NCBI GenBank assembly: GCA_012519845.1
Contig: JAAYPK010000100.1
Coordinates: 23,547 to 87,546, forward strand
Reading direction: 5' to 3'
Source of the DNA: Clostridiales bacterium
GTDB lineage: Bacteria > Bacillota > Clostridia > Clostridiales > Clostridiaceae
DNA: 64,000 bases
The position numbers were made by a program, and so were the translations under genes. This document shows positions 11,428-19,641 of this stretch, one piece after another. The notes below the pieces were generated by a model. That model ran no database searches. It was not told the origin of the DNA and was given only the letters and a program-made list of their open reading frames with translations. Each line of letters begins with the position of its first letter. Within the stretch, counting starts at the first letter, position 1.

Positions 11428-11820
11428 GGTGTCAGTAAGTGTAAATGCTTCAATATCTCTTATTAATTCCTTTACAAAAGATGATAATTCACTAATATCT
11501 ACGTTTTATATTTCTTAATAAATATGTATAATAATGTAAGTATCTTTCTTTCCAATAGTTCTCTAAATTCCATAATACATTTTTTAAGCTAAACACTTTA
11601 GGATACTTAGCATATATATGATTCTTTTCTTTTTCAGATAGTTCAGCATCCATCCATAAATAATTTAATATATAAATTCTCTTAAAAAGATATATTTTTT
11701 TGTAGCAGCATTTTTAGTTTTAATACTATTGCTAGATGAAATCTATCTGCTATTTGCATAGCACCGGGTAATTTTTGCTCAATAACTTTAGCATAAGCAC
11801 TTGCCCGGTCAGATGCGATG
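11410..11820 (-). pseudogene. Decayed ISL3-family transposase
   Basis: Reading the minus strand from 11820 gives ASDRASAYAKVIEQKLPGAM then QIADRFHLA, the signature of the ISL3-type DDE transposase core. After a frameshift near 11735 the frame continues as KNAATKKYIF, then WMDAELSEKEKNHIYAKYP, and further on SELSSFVKELIRDIEAFTL, which matches the conserved C-terminal region of the family. Several frameshifts and stops interrupt it and the N-terminal third is missing. No terminal inverted repeats could be paired. It is a dead IS remnant and marks past insertion between guaA and the genes to the right. Confidence 0.78.
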
Positions 11821-11827
11821 GGTTGGT

Positions 11828-12021
11828 TTGATGAATAATGTTAAAAATGCTGCAGAGGAGGTTCTGCAAAAGGAGTTGGTGTATTGTTAGACGGAAGTTT
11901 TTATTTACATAAATGGTTCAATATGGTACTCTATAAAAAAAGAAACTAATCCTGCAGTAAAAAAGTGCAGAGGTTATTTCAGGGTTTTTATAAACAATGG
12001 ATAAGATGAATTAAATATTTT
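11828..12021. other. Non-coding stretch between IS remnant and next gene
   Basis: Short broken reading frames occur on the plus strand, for example VKNAAEEVLQKELVYC near 11841 and KETNPAVKKCRGYF near 11941. They have no starts of their own and no family I recognise. This looks like debris from rearrangement. I see no promoter I would defend apart from A/T-rich sequence before 12021. Confidence 0.35.
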
Positions 12022-12036
12022 ATGATGGAGGTATTT

Positions 12037-12630
12037 ATGAAGTTAGGAGATATAATATTATTTGGCAATTACGATTGGCGTATACTTCATATACAAAATG
12101 ACAGGGTATTAATCATAACAGAAGATATTATTGATCAACGGTCTTTCCATGACGTTTATAAAGACATAACGTGGGCTGACTGCTCGTTACGAAAATATCT
12201 CAATAGTGAGTTTTACGATCAATTTAGTGCGGATGATAAAGCAAGAATCATTTCTGTGTTAAATAAAAACCCCGATAATCAGTGGTATGGTACAAAGGGT
12301 GGGGAAGATACACTAGATAGCATATTTTTATTAAATCTTGATGAAGTGTGTACATATTTCGGCGACAGTACATCAAAATTGTATGATCGGGGAAAGAATC
12401 AACGATATTGGTTTGAAAGAAAAGATGAGAACAATCATAGGCGGGTTGCTACGTTTAAGGGTATAGTGACATGGTGGTGGCTTCGGTCCATTGGCCGCGT
12501 CAGTGTTAAGGCAGTGTATATCCACGGCGACGGTAATATTGGTATTCAGGGCAACAATGTATTGAAAGGCAACATTGGTGATGGAAGATGTATCGGCGGT
12601 GTTCGTCCCGCTTTGTGGCTGAAACAGTAA
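12037..12630 (+). CDS. DUF6273-type domain protein
   Basis: A 197-residue protein with no signal peptide. It begins KLGDIILFGNYDWRIL and ends with WWWLRSIGR, a Gly/Asn/Ile-rich stretch, then GVRPALWLK. This closing pattern (W-LRS ... GVRPALWL) is typical of DUF6273 domains found in Firmicute surface and phage-associated proteins and related to formylglycine/lectin-like folds. Function is unknown. The start at 12037 is preferred to 12022 because GGAGG lies at 12027-12031. Codons such as CGG, CGT, CGC and GGC are far more common here than in flanking core genes, which suggests recent acquisition from a less A/T-rich host. Confidence 0.68.
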   Translation: MKLGDIILFGNYDWRILHIQNDRVLIITEDIIDQRSFHDVYKDITWADCSLRKYLNSEFYDQFSADDKARIISVLNKNPDNQWYGTKGGEDTLDSIFLLNLDEVCTYFGDSTSKLYDRGKNQRYWFERKDENNHRRVATFKGIVTWWWLRSIGRVSVKAVYIHGDGNIGIQGNNVLKGNIGDGRCIGGVRPALWLKQ

Positions 12631-12670
12631 CTTTGCTCTGTTGTGTTATTTATTAAAGGAGGAAGTAGAG

Positions 12671-13162
12671 ATGACAAATTTCGAAGAAGGATTAAAATTA
12701 ATTGAGGAGAAGTTCGGTAACGGAAAAGATAATCTTATTTCCCTTGCAACTATTGCACGGGAACCAGGCATTAACGGATATCCCCGCCCAGTTGTACGTG
12801 GTGTGGATGCTTATTATGAAGACTGTACATTTTATGTTGTTACAAATGGCAAATCAAATAAAATGCTACAAATAGAAGAAAATCCAGAGGTTTCGATTGC
12901 ATTTTGTTCAGAGATGTTTACTGCTAATGGAATAGGTGAAAATCTTGGTTGGGTACTAAACCCTAAAAATGCCGAAATAAGAGCCAAACTTCGTACAGCT
13001 TTTTCTGAGTGGTATGACATGGCGAACAATGAAAATGATGAAAATTGTTGTATTTTAGCTATTCATCTTACAAAGGGAACCTTGAATATTAACCATTGGG
13101 AAAAATTATATCATATGGATTTTGTAAATAAGACAGAAATGGAAAATGGGGGGATTTTTTAA
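12671..13162 (+). CDS. Pyridoxamine 5'-phosphate oxidase-like flavin-binding protein
   Basis: A 163-residue split-barrel protein. The pattern of ISLATIAREPGINGYPRPVV, then TFYVVTNGKSNKMLQIEENP and VSIAFCSEMF follows the PNPOx-like family, where the region binds FMN or a related cofactor at a dimer interface. It is much shorter than true PdxH and lacks its C-terminal substrate region, so it is more likely a general flavin-dependent reductase or a cofactor-binding protein of unknown substrate. The ATG at 12671 follows AAAGGAGGAAGTAGAG. It sits 40 bases after the DUF6273 gene and ends before a strong terminator. Confidence 0.75.
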   Translation: MTNFEEGLKLIEEKFGNGKDNLISLATIAREPGINGYPRPVVRGVDAYYEDCTFYVVTNGKSNKMLQIEENPEVSIAFCSEMFTANGIGENLGWVLNPKNAEIRAKLRTAFSEWYDMANNENDENCCILAIHLTKGTLNINHWEKLYHMDFVNKTEMENGGIF

Positions 13163-13264
13163 GCTTATTACATTTTAGATAGATAAAATAAGGCGATTTA
13201 TCACACAAAACTTAAACAAAAGTGTTTAAGAATAGCGATGGATTAGCCGAGTTCGAATAATTTG

Positions 13265-13306
13265 AAAAGCTCGCAAAGCTATAGGAATAAAGGTTTGCGA
13301 GCTTTT
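13265..13306 (+). terminator. Terminator-like hairpin
   Basis: AAAAGCTCGCAAA (13265-13277) pairs perfectly with TTTGCGAGCTTTT (13294-13306) over a 16-base loop. It lies about 100 bases after the flavin-binding protein gene and has T residues in the right arm, so it can terminate in either direction. Confidence 0.75.
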
Positions 13307-13457
13307 CTGATGTCCTGTAGCATTAAAGTGGCATGCTGGCTCTTTTATCATAAGGAATATTGTGGTAAAATGTCTTTGGGTAAATAATCTAATGCTGAAA
13401 TTAAGTGTAATGTAGGGTTAGTGATGATTATATATATTTCTGGCAGGAGGAAAAATA

Positions 13458-13722
13458 ATGTTAAGAACCATGTTGCAAATGTATGTCAAGAATAGCGTTG
13501 AAGCAGTAGAAATGTTAATATATGAGAGTAAAGAACGAAGATGGAAGTTATCTTCATGCTAATTAGATGCTTATGGACAAGTATTAGCTATATCAGAGGA
13601 ACTTTATGATAGGAAAACTGGTAAACTATGCAATTTTGCTTCCACTTTGGTGAATGAAATAAAGAAATTGTAAAGAGGGCATATGAAGTTTTAAAAGATG
13701 GTGCCAAAATTGAGTACCATTG
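13458..13722 (+). pseudogene. Decayed VOC (PhnB/glyoxalase-like) family gene
   Basis: A good ribosome site (GGAGGAAAAATA) precedes ATG at 13458. The first frame gives MLRTMLQMYVKNSVEAVEM and then loses the pattern and stops at 13560. The second frame gives LDAYGQVLAISEE, and a third gives QFCFHFGE, stop, NKEIVKRAYEVLKDGAKIEY. In order these are the segments of a PhnB-type vicinal-oxygen-chelate protein. At least two frameshifts and internal stops make it inactive. It lies in the accessory region next to other partial genes. Confidence 0.75.
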
Positions 13723-13916
13723 ATACTTGGAGAGCCAAGGCATTAGCTATTAGAATAAAGGGTGAAAATACATCCGATAAAGTAATGTCATTAAGCAATA
13801 AATTTTTAATTGTTATGGAAACGTACACAATGCCGCAAAGTTATATAGGAAAGTATTGCAGAGAAAAAGAAATAAATAATTTATTTTATCTAAAAGGGGG
13901 AATTTACTATGCCTAG
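13698..13916 (+). CDS. Small open reading frame, doubtful
   Basis: A possible 72-residue product whose first residues overlap the end of the VOC pseudogene in another frame. The segment RAKALAIRIKGENTSDKVMS and the end KEINNLFYLKGGIYYA are not recognised. There is no convincing ribosome site in front of 13698. The stop overlaps the ATG of the next gene by 8 bases, which may mean translational coupling or may only be the leftover 3' part of a larger broken gene. I list it as weak. Confidence 0.3.
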   Translation: MVPKLSTIDTWRAKALAIRIKGENTSDKVMSLSNKFLIVMETYTMPQSYIGKYCREKEINNLFYLKGGIYYA

Positions 13917-14490
13917 TCCTGAAAAATTTCAAAAATCATTAGTAAAGTATGGTTTGAGTGAAGATATTATAGAGCAAATAAATAAAGGGTTTGAGGGAGT
14001 TGTGGATAAATCCCCAAAGAAAGTTAAAGCAGCATATTTTAAACAAGCAATTGATATTCTTACAGAATCAATCTCTCATAAAAAACTACAAGATATTCTT
14101 GAATGGAATGCCTGTTGTAAAAGTGGAGCAAGGGAGAAGGCTTCAAAAGCATTTGCAAAAGAATATGAAGAAAATACTCTAGAAGAAAAACTTGAAAAAA
14201 TAAAATCCATACCGAATATGGGTGAGCCGGTTATTAATGAGGATGGAACAATAACAGTGAATGCTGTTAGCTTATTTGATGGTGAAAAATTTGTATGCGC
14301 ATGCTCAAATTTTAGTGGATTAAAATATGACTATAGTGTTTCAAAGAATTATTGTTTTTGTTGTGCAGGTCATTTTTTATATCATTACGAAATAATGTTG
14401 GGTAAAACATTGAAAACACTTGAAATTGTATCTTCGCCTTTGGATAGTGATGGTAAAAAACCATGTATAATAAGATTTGAGATAATATAA
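13909..14490 (+). CDS. Cysteine-rich protein of unknown function, V4R-like C-terminus
   Basis: A 193-residue soluble protein. The N-terminal half is helical and charged with NACCKSG near residue 67. The C-terminal half contains VCACSN, then YCFCCAGHFLYHYE, IMLGKTLKTLEIVSSPLDSD and a final KPCIIRFEI. The pattern Y-C-x-C ... G-K-x-L ... C-x-x-R-x-E resembles the metal- or ligand-binding end of V4R and ATC-hydrolase-like domains; that is my inference from pattern only. The start at 13909 follows AAAAGGGGGAATTTACT. It stands in the accessory region with no clear partner. Confidence 0.6.
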   Translation: MPSPEKFQKSLVKYGLSEDIIEQINKGFEGVVDKSPKKVKAAYFKQAIDILTESISHKKLQDILEWNACCKSGAREKASKAFAKEYEENTLEEKLEKIKSIPNMGEPVINEDGTITVNAVSLFDGEKFVCACSNFSGLKYDYSVSKNYCFCCAGHFLYHYEIMLGKTLKTLEIVSSPLDSDGKKPCIIRFEII

Positions 14491-14564
14491 ACCTATAATT
14501 AACAGTCAGTATAAAGACAAGGTGGCGAAAAACAATATTGATTGATATGAAAGGGGAAACATAA

Positions 14565-15878
14565 ATGAAAAAGTATATTCAGGTTGCAATCATCTTTGTA
14601 CTTATGATTTGTATCAGTGGATGCGGAAATGATGGACAGGGTGAGAAGTCATTAACACAAACAGTTGCTCAAAAAGAATTCATAGATAATTGGTCTGAAG
14701 CAGTAACTCATGTGCAACAGGTGATGTATAATACTCCGGGGATAGAGGAGAATATTTCCAAAGAAGATCTAGGCAAGATGTGTGATACATTGCGTTCTGA
14801 CATAGAATCTCAGGAGGTGACAGATGAAATAACAGCATATTATCGATTGAAAGAAATTGTTGCAACTTCCAAGATGGTTCATATGGGGCTTAGCTTTCAG
14901 GATGATAAAGTGAGAGATGGTGAGAATGGATTAAACTGGGATATTATTTGGATGGAGGAAGGTCCTGTGTTGAACATGCTTCCTATGGAGTATCAGAAAT
15001 ATGTAGGTACTGTTCTTACTCATATTAACAGTTTTACAATGCAAGAGGTATTGGATCGATGTGCAAAGATATTAACATGGGAAACCGAGAATGGAAAAAA
15101 AGTGTTTGTGTATAATTTCAATGAAAACGTTCTTAAAAATGCGGGAATTATGAAAGAAGGAGATAAAGAGCTCCATTTGACTGTAAAGGGAGAAACAGGA
15201 GAGGAAAGCTTTGATTTTTCGCTAGACAAAGAGATATCTGAAATGCAAAGCGTATGCTTAAGTGACTATGATGATCTTTCATTCACCTACCAAATGAGAT
15301 TGGACAATTTAGCGGAGGAAACAAATTATTCCTACAGAACATTGAAGGAAAAGAATATGCTTTACTTTCAATATCTAGCCTGCGCCGAAACGGAGAATCG
15401 CCCTTTTGATTCTTTCTTCAATGAGATGATGGGAGAGCTTGAGAAGAACCCAGATATAGAAGATTTTGTTATTGATGTACGATGGAATAGTGGAGGAAAC
15501 AGGTTTATTCTTCAAAGAAATTTGGAGCGATATCAATCGCTATTAAAGGATAAAAAGATTAAAATTATTTTGGGATACTTCACTGCATCATCAGCGTGTC
15601 AAGCTTACGAGGACTGTTTGCAGAAAGGTTTTGATGTGACCTCATATGGTGAGGGCACACAGGGTGCAGTCCATAATTATACCGAAGTTCGTTTTGAGGA
15701 TATTGATGAGGTGGGATTGGTATTAATGTGTCCTACGAAATTAGACGAGATTCCAGAATTGATAAAAAAATATGGAGCAGTGTCAGAAAGTATCGAACCT
15801 GATGTACATGTGGAAATCACACGGGAGGATTTCTGCAATGGGATCGATACTATTATAGAAAAGATCGTTGGAAAATAA
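14565..15878 (+). CDS. Lipoprotein with S41 (C-terminal processing) peptidase-like domain
   Basis: A 437-residue secreted lipoprotein. The signal peptide MKKYIQVAIIFVLMICISGC ends in a lipobox with Cys20, so it should be anchored to the outer face of the membrane. From about residue 260 it follows S41 peptidases: FVIDVRWNSGGN, the nucleophile region YFTASSACQAYE, YGEGTQGAVHNY and ESIEPDVHVEI. There is no PDZ domain, and the lysine that serves as general base in CtpA is not obvious. It may be a divergent protease or an inactive relative. The start follows AAAGGGGAAACATAA. Codon use (CGC, CGT, CTC) is less A/T-biased than in core genes, consistent with transfer. Confidence 0.78.
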   Translation: MKKYIQVAIIFVLMICISGCGNDGQGEKSLTQTVAQKEFIDNWSEAVTHVQQVMYNTPGIEENISKEDLGKMCDTLRSDIESQEVTDEITAYYRLKEIVATSKMVHMGLSFQDDKVRDGENGLNWDIIWMEEGPVLNMLPMEYQKYVGTVLTHINSFTMQEVLDRCAKILTWETENGKKVFVYNFNENVLKNAGIMKEGDKELHLTVKGETGEESFDFSLDKEISEMQSVCLSDYDDLSFTYQMRLDNLAEETNYSYRTLKEKNMLYFQYLACAETENRPFDSFFNEMMGELEKNPDIEDFVIDVRWNSGGNRFILQRNLERYQSLLKDKKIKIILGYFTASSACQAYEDCLQKGFDVTSYGEGTQGAVHNYTEVRFEDIDEVGLVLMCPTKLDEIPELIKKYGAVSESIEPDVHVEITREDFCNGIDTIIEKIVGK

Positions 15879-15987
15879 AATAATTGCTCACTGATTTCAG
15901 CATGCGATTGTATTCTAAGGTGTTAGCAGTCTGTATTGGGAAAATATAGTATAGTGATTATATGAAAATTTATCGAGGTGTTTATAA

Positions 15988-16407
15988 ATGTATGAAAGAA
16001 TGTTAGATAAGCAGATAGTACCATCTTTTGAAGATTTGACTTCTTATTGTGGTGAAACTGGAGCATTATGGATTGAATTGGATAGGTTTTTCAAAAATGA
16101 GTTTAATGCCAAAGATTATATACGATTTCCTTATGGGAATAAGTACGGTTGGAGTAAGAAATATAGCTATAAAAATAAGCATATTTGTGATGTCTTTGCT
16201 GAAAAAGACGCTTTTATGGTATTGATTCGCATTTCAAGTGATGCTATAGAGCCCATTTATAAAGATCTTAGCGATTATGGAAAAGCTGCATGGGATAATA
16301 AATACCCATGTGGAAGTGGAGGTTGGCTCAATTATCGAGTAACTTGTAGCAAACATTTAGAGGATTTAATTAAGATTATAGAAATTAAGGTAAAGAAAAA
16401 AGGTTAA
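15988..16407 (+). CDS. DUF3788 family protein
   Basis: A 139-residue soluble protein. The order of motifs, IRFPYGNKYGWSKKYSYKNK, FAEKDAFMVLIRIS, CGSGGWLNYRV and a final helix EDLIKIIEIKVKKK, fits the DUF3788 family, whose members resemble DUF1801/YdhG-like alpha-beta proteins. No enzymatic role is established. The ATG at 15988 follows ATCGAGGTGTTTATAA. It lies 26 bases before a beta-lactamase-fold gene, possibly as one transcript. Confidence 0.72.
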   Translation: MYERMLDKQIVPSFEDLTSYCGETGALWIELDRFFKNEFNAKDYIRFPYGNKYGWSKKYSYKNKHICDVFAEKDAFMVLIRISSDAIEPIYKDLSDYGKAAWDNKYPCGSGGWLNYRVTCSKHLEDLIKIIEIKVKKKG

Positions 16408-16433
16408 TTTTTAGTTATTTGATAGGAGGGATT

Positions 16434-17477
16434 ATGACTAGTAAAATCCAAAAGATTGAAAAAATATTCAGTAAGGTTACTAAATTGAATCAGATACATG
16501 AGGCTACACTTCTTGTTGAAAATACAAAAGGGGATTTCTCATACAGTGTTGGGTATGGTGGAAAAGATGCAAATTCATTATTGATTATGGCAAGCATTAC
16601 AAAACTCTTTACAACAACTTGCATATTAATTTTAGAAGAACAAGGCAAAATATCATTAAATGATAAGTTAACAAAATACTTTGATAATTCCATATTGGAG
16701 GGACTTCATAGATATAGAGGTAAGGAATACTCCTTTGACCTTACAATTTATAATTTATTATTTCAAACAAGTGGACTTCCAGATGTTTACGAAGAAAGTA
16801 GTAATAGTATAAAGAATTCCGTCATTAAAGAAGATGCCTATATTGATTTTAATGAAATGATAACAATAGTAAAAAGGTTAAAACCACATTTTGCACCTAA
16901 TATAAATAAAAAAGCTTTTTATGCGGATATTAGCTTTGATTTGCTTGGCGAAATTATAGAAAAAATCACAAAATTGCCACTTCATCAGGTATACAAGAAG
17001 TTTATCTTTGAGCCATTAGGACTATGTAATACATATCTTCCAATAAGTGAAGGTGAACAGATACCTAATATTTATTATAAGAATGAATCACTCTATCGTC
17101 CAAAGGTAATCATGTGCAGTCGTGCAAGTGGTGGTTGTATTAGTACTTCCAAAGAACTTATGATATTTTTAAAAGCCTTCTTTGGTGGTAAGTTGTTTAA
17201 TGAAGCTGTTTTTAGAAACTCACTATCCACATACAGAAAATTGCAAATTTTTATGACACCCATTCGATATGGTTGTGGACATATGCAAATCCCTTTGGGT
17301 AGTCCGGCATTGTTTTTTCAGGGAAAAGGAGAATTGGTTGGACACAGTGGTTCAACAGGCTCATTCGCGTTCTATTACCCATTAAAGGATTTGTTTTTTG
17401 TTGGTAATGTAAATCAAATGGCATATCCTAGAATTCCTATAAGGCTTATTATACAACTTGCTATGTTAATTAAATAA
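16434..17477 (+). CDS. Serine hydrolase, beta-lactamase class C fold
   Basis: A 347-residue member of the penicillin-binding-protein-like serine hydrolases. The SxxK motif is SITK (within LLIMASITKLFTTT), the second motif is YADIS in place of the usual YSN, and the third is HSGSTGSF. The Asp in the second motif is unusual and could alter substrate choice. There is no signal peptide, so it is probably cytosolic and more likely an esterase or peptidase than an antibiotic-degrading enzyme. The ATG at 16434 follows GATAGGAGGGATT; the TTG at 16419 lies upstream of that site and is rejected. Probably co-transcribed with the DUF3788 gene. Confidence 0.85.
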   Translation: MTSKIQKIEKIFSKVTKLNQIHEATLLVENTKGDFSYSVGYGGKDANSLLIMASITKLFTTTCILILEEQGKISLNDKLTKYFDNSILEGLHRYRGKEYSFDLTIYNLLFQTSGLPDVYEESSNSIKNSVIKEDAYIDFNEMITIVKRLKPHFAPNINKKAFYADISFDLLGEIIEKITKLPLHQVYKKFIFEPLGLCNTYLPISEGEQIPNIYYKNESLYRPKVIMCSRASGGCISTSKELMIFLKAFFGGKLFNEAVFRNSLSTYRKLQIFMTPIRYGCGHMQIPLGSPALFFQGKGELVGHSGSTGSFAFYYPLKDLFFVGNVNQMAYPRIPIRLIIQLAMLIK

Positions 17478-17931
17478 GATGTATATTGAATGTGAGTCCA
17501 AGAAAAAGGCGGCTTCAAAACATCAAAAAGAATGGGGAAATAAATTAATTATTGAAAATTATACTTAATCATGGTAATATATAGAAATGATATAGAAAAG
17601 GAGAGGTTTGCATGTTATCTATTGTAAGAAAAGAGGAGTCTGCTAACTAAATAGTTGCAGCGTAGAGTTGTTATTGAATTGTAGAACAGGTTTAGTGTTT
17701 TACATATTTACGGGACAAGTCTGCCTTGACATCAGTATTAGCTTACTAATGTATCTGTCTTACAAAGTGCTTAAAATCTCTATATGTAATAGATTTATAT
17801 TGAAGTTAGCATGGCTGTATGGTCATGCTTATTTTATGCCCATTTGTATGGCAGGTTCCCATGGTTATTTTTTAGTATAAGAAGGTTAGGTAATCTTGTT
17901 TATCTAACGAATGGAAAGGGAGATAAAGTGA
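17478..17931. other. 454-base gap with gene debris
   Basis: A ribosome site AAGGAGAGG precedes ATG at 17612, but the frame reads only MLSIVRKEESAN before a stop, so it is either a leader peptide or the cut-off start of a lost gene. A frame of about 70 codons runs to 17880 but begins at a TTG without a ribosome site, and I do not trust it. AGCATG (17808-17813) and CATGCT (17824-17829) form a small hairpin followed by TATTTTATG. Confidence 0.45.
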
Positions 17932-18726
17932 ATGAATAATATAGCAGTAAATAAAATCAAATGGGATGAAATACAGGATCTTATTACAGATTATCTTGTA
18001 GAACTAGGATACAAAAATGATGGCTTTCATAATAATATGATGCTTGAGGGAGAACCATACATCATAATTTACAATGATGAAATTTTAGGTTTCTTTTCTC
18101 TTGGGGATTCATGGGATAATGGTAAAATGTTAAGAGGATTTTATATTATCCCTTCAAAACGGAGAGTCTCAGTAGAAATATTCAATAAATTGGTAGAGGA
18201 TTTTCATATTGAGGCAGCGCTTGTTGCAAGTAATGATGCGCATTTTGTAGGACTTGCATTTGAAAAGATGAATGCATTAAAGACCACTTTTGATATGCAG
18301 GCATTCAATTTTATTTATGGAGCGCCTGAGCGCGAACCTGAATATGGTATGAATTGTGTGGTAGAGGTAAATCCATGGGAATATGAGACTATGAACTCTC
18401 TTACAGAGAAACAATGGGAGGATTCTTTTGGAGATGAAAATTACAAGTTTTATGTGATTAAAAACAACAATGAGATATTAGGATATGGTTCTATAGGTAA
18501 GTTGAAATATAATCCAAAAAATGTGGATGTAGGCAATTACACACTTCCACAGCACAGAAGAAAGGGGGTAGGAAGAAGTATAATTATAAACATGAGCAAG
18601 ATTGCTATCCAGCAAGGGTTAATTCCTGTCGCAGGATGTTGGTATGGCAATACAGAGAGTATTGCAACTTTGACAAGTAGTGGTTTTATTTTGGAAAATA
18701 GAATTTTTTATGTAAGATTCTGCTAG
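17932..18726 (+). CDS. GNAT family N-acetyltransferase, probable tandem domains
   Basis: A 264-residue protein. The C-terminal half is a clear GNAT domain: ILGYGSIGKL, NYTLPQHRRKGVGRSIIINM (the Q/R-x-x-G-x-G/A acetyl-CoA loop is QHRRKGVG), and NTESIATLTSSGF near the end. The N-terminal half has a degenerate version (YIIIYNDEILGFFSLGDSW, then RGFYIIPSKRR), suggesting a tandem-GNAT arrangement in which only the second half binds acetyl-CoA. Substrate is unknown. The start at 17932 follows AAAGGGAGATAAAGTGA. A membrane protein gene follows 29 bases later. Confidence 0.83.
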   Translation: MNNIAVNKIKWDEIQDLITDYLVELGYKNDGFHNNMMLEGEPYIIIYNDEILGFFSLGDSWDNGKMLRGFYIIPSKRRVSVEIFNKLVEDFHIEAALVASNDAHFVGLAFEKMNALKTTFDMQAFNFIYGAPEREPEYGMNCVVEVNPWEYETMNSLTEKQWEDSFGDENYKFYVIKNNNEILGYGSIGKLKYNPKNVDVGNYTLPQHRRKGVGRSIIINMSKIAIQQGLIPVAGCWYGNTESIATLTSSGFILENRIFYVRFC

Positions 18727-18755
18727 CCGCTAAATATGGGAAGGAGGAAGTTGGT

Positions 18756-19361
18756 ATGGATAAGTATGAGAAAAAAGCAGATGAAAATTTATTTGCACTG
18801 AAAAGAAAAGATGAAAACAACATAACGAAGAATATGATTATTTCGATTATTTTTTCAGTAACTCTTTTGATAGGAATAATAGTGTGTGCTATTTGTGATA
18901 TTGCAATATCTGGTGATTTAACTTGGTCTCTTATTTCAAATAGTTCAATTATTTTTACTTGGGTTGTATCTTTTCCAATTATAATATCAGGGAAGAAAGG
19001 AATTCTTGGAAGTTTAATATCAATAAGTATCTTTGTTATTCCATATTTATATATATTGAGTGACCTTGTAAAAGTCAATGCTGTTTTTTTAGTTGGTTCA
19101 GTTATGGCAATTATTTTGATAGTGTTCTTATGGCTTATATTTGTAATTTTTGATCGCCTAAGAGCAAGGAAATTAGTTGCTACAGGAATAACATTTTTGC
19201 TATCCATTCCGTTTATGTTAATTATAAATATAATTTTATCAAGAATGACTTCTGAACCTATAATCGACATGTGGGATATTCTGTCTGCATTCATATTACT
19301 GATATTTGCGTTTATGTTCTTTGTTTGTGATTATGTAAAAAACAAAAGAGTGGTAAAATGA
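18756..19361 (+). CDS. Integral membrane protein of unknown function
   Basis: A 201-residue protein with about six hydrophobic helices after a charged cytosolic N-terminus (DKYEKKADENLFALKRKDEN). Segments include MIISIIFSVTLLIGIIVCAI, TWSLISNSSIIFTWVVSF, ISIFVIPYLYIL, VMAIILIVFLWLIFVIF, GITFLLSIPFMLIINII and ILSAFILLIFAFMFFVC. The pattern (DLTWSLI ... I-F-W-V-S-F-P-I) is similar to small clostridial membrane proteins of DUF6320-like type; I am not certain. Start follows GGAAGGAGGAAGTTGGT. An opposite-strand frame covers the same bases but is a shadow. Confidence 0.72.
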   Translation: MDKYEKKADENLFALKRKDENNITKNMIISIIFSVTLLIGIIVCAICDIAISGDLTWSLISNSSIIFTWVVSFPIIISGKKGILGSLISISIFVIPYLYILSDLVKVNAVFLVGSVMAIILIVFLWLIFVIFDRLRARKLVATGITFLLSIPFMLIINIILSRMTSEPIIDMWDILSAFILLIFAFMFFVCDYVKNKRVVK

Positions 19362-19502
19362 CAAATCAAGCTTTACGAGATTTTTTTGCTTGTGTAATTA
19401 AGATCAAATTAGAGATGTGTTAAATAAAGCACTTACGGGCTTTGCATTCTTCTATACCTTTTCTATGGTTTTTTATAGATAATTGAAATGTTAATAAATA
19501 TT

Positions 19503-19579
19503 AATTTAAGGCTTTCTATGATAAAATAATAGAAAGTCTTAAATTATGAAAAAAAATCTAATTTCATAATTAGTTTTTT
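19503..19579 (+). terminator. Two overlapping hairpins, terminator
   Basis: AATTTAAGGCTTTCTAT (19503-19519) pairs with ATAGAAAGTCTTAAATT (19529-19545) with one mismatch. The right arm shares AATTATGAAA (19542-19551), which pairs with TTTCATAATT (19562-19571) before AGTTTTTT. The second is a textbook terminator and closes the accessory region. Confidence 0.85.
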
Positions 19580-19641
19580 GTAGAAGTTTGTATTAATTTA
19601 AACAAAAGAAAAATTAAATGAGAAGGGCAGGATAATTTCAC

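Noticed and set aside
13240..13310. GAGTTCGAATAATTT resembling a tRNA T-arm
   Set aside because: No matching acceptor, anticodon arm or CCA region can be folded; the nearby palindrome is a terminator.
16434..17477. Antibiotic-resistance beta-lactamase
   Set aside because: No signal peptide, altered second motif and no mobile resistance context; more likely a cytosolic esterase or peptidase.
17668..17880. 70-codon hydrophobic frame
   Set aside because: TTG start without a ribosome site, Cys/Ile-rich low-complexity product, no relation to neighbours.
18686..19294. Long minus-strand open frame of about 200 codons
   Set aside because: It is antisense to the membrane protein gene at 18756, which has a strong ribosome site and regular helices. 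The antisense frame is long because hydrophobic codons read backwards avoid stops.
10706..19579. Prophage or integrative element
   Set aside because: No integrase, capsid, tail, relaxase or attachment repeat was seen; only isolated genes and one dead IS.
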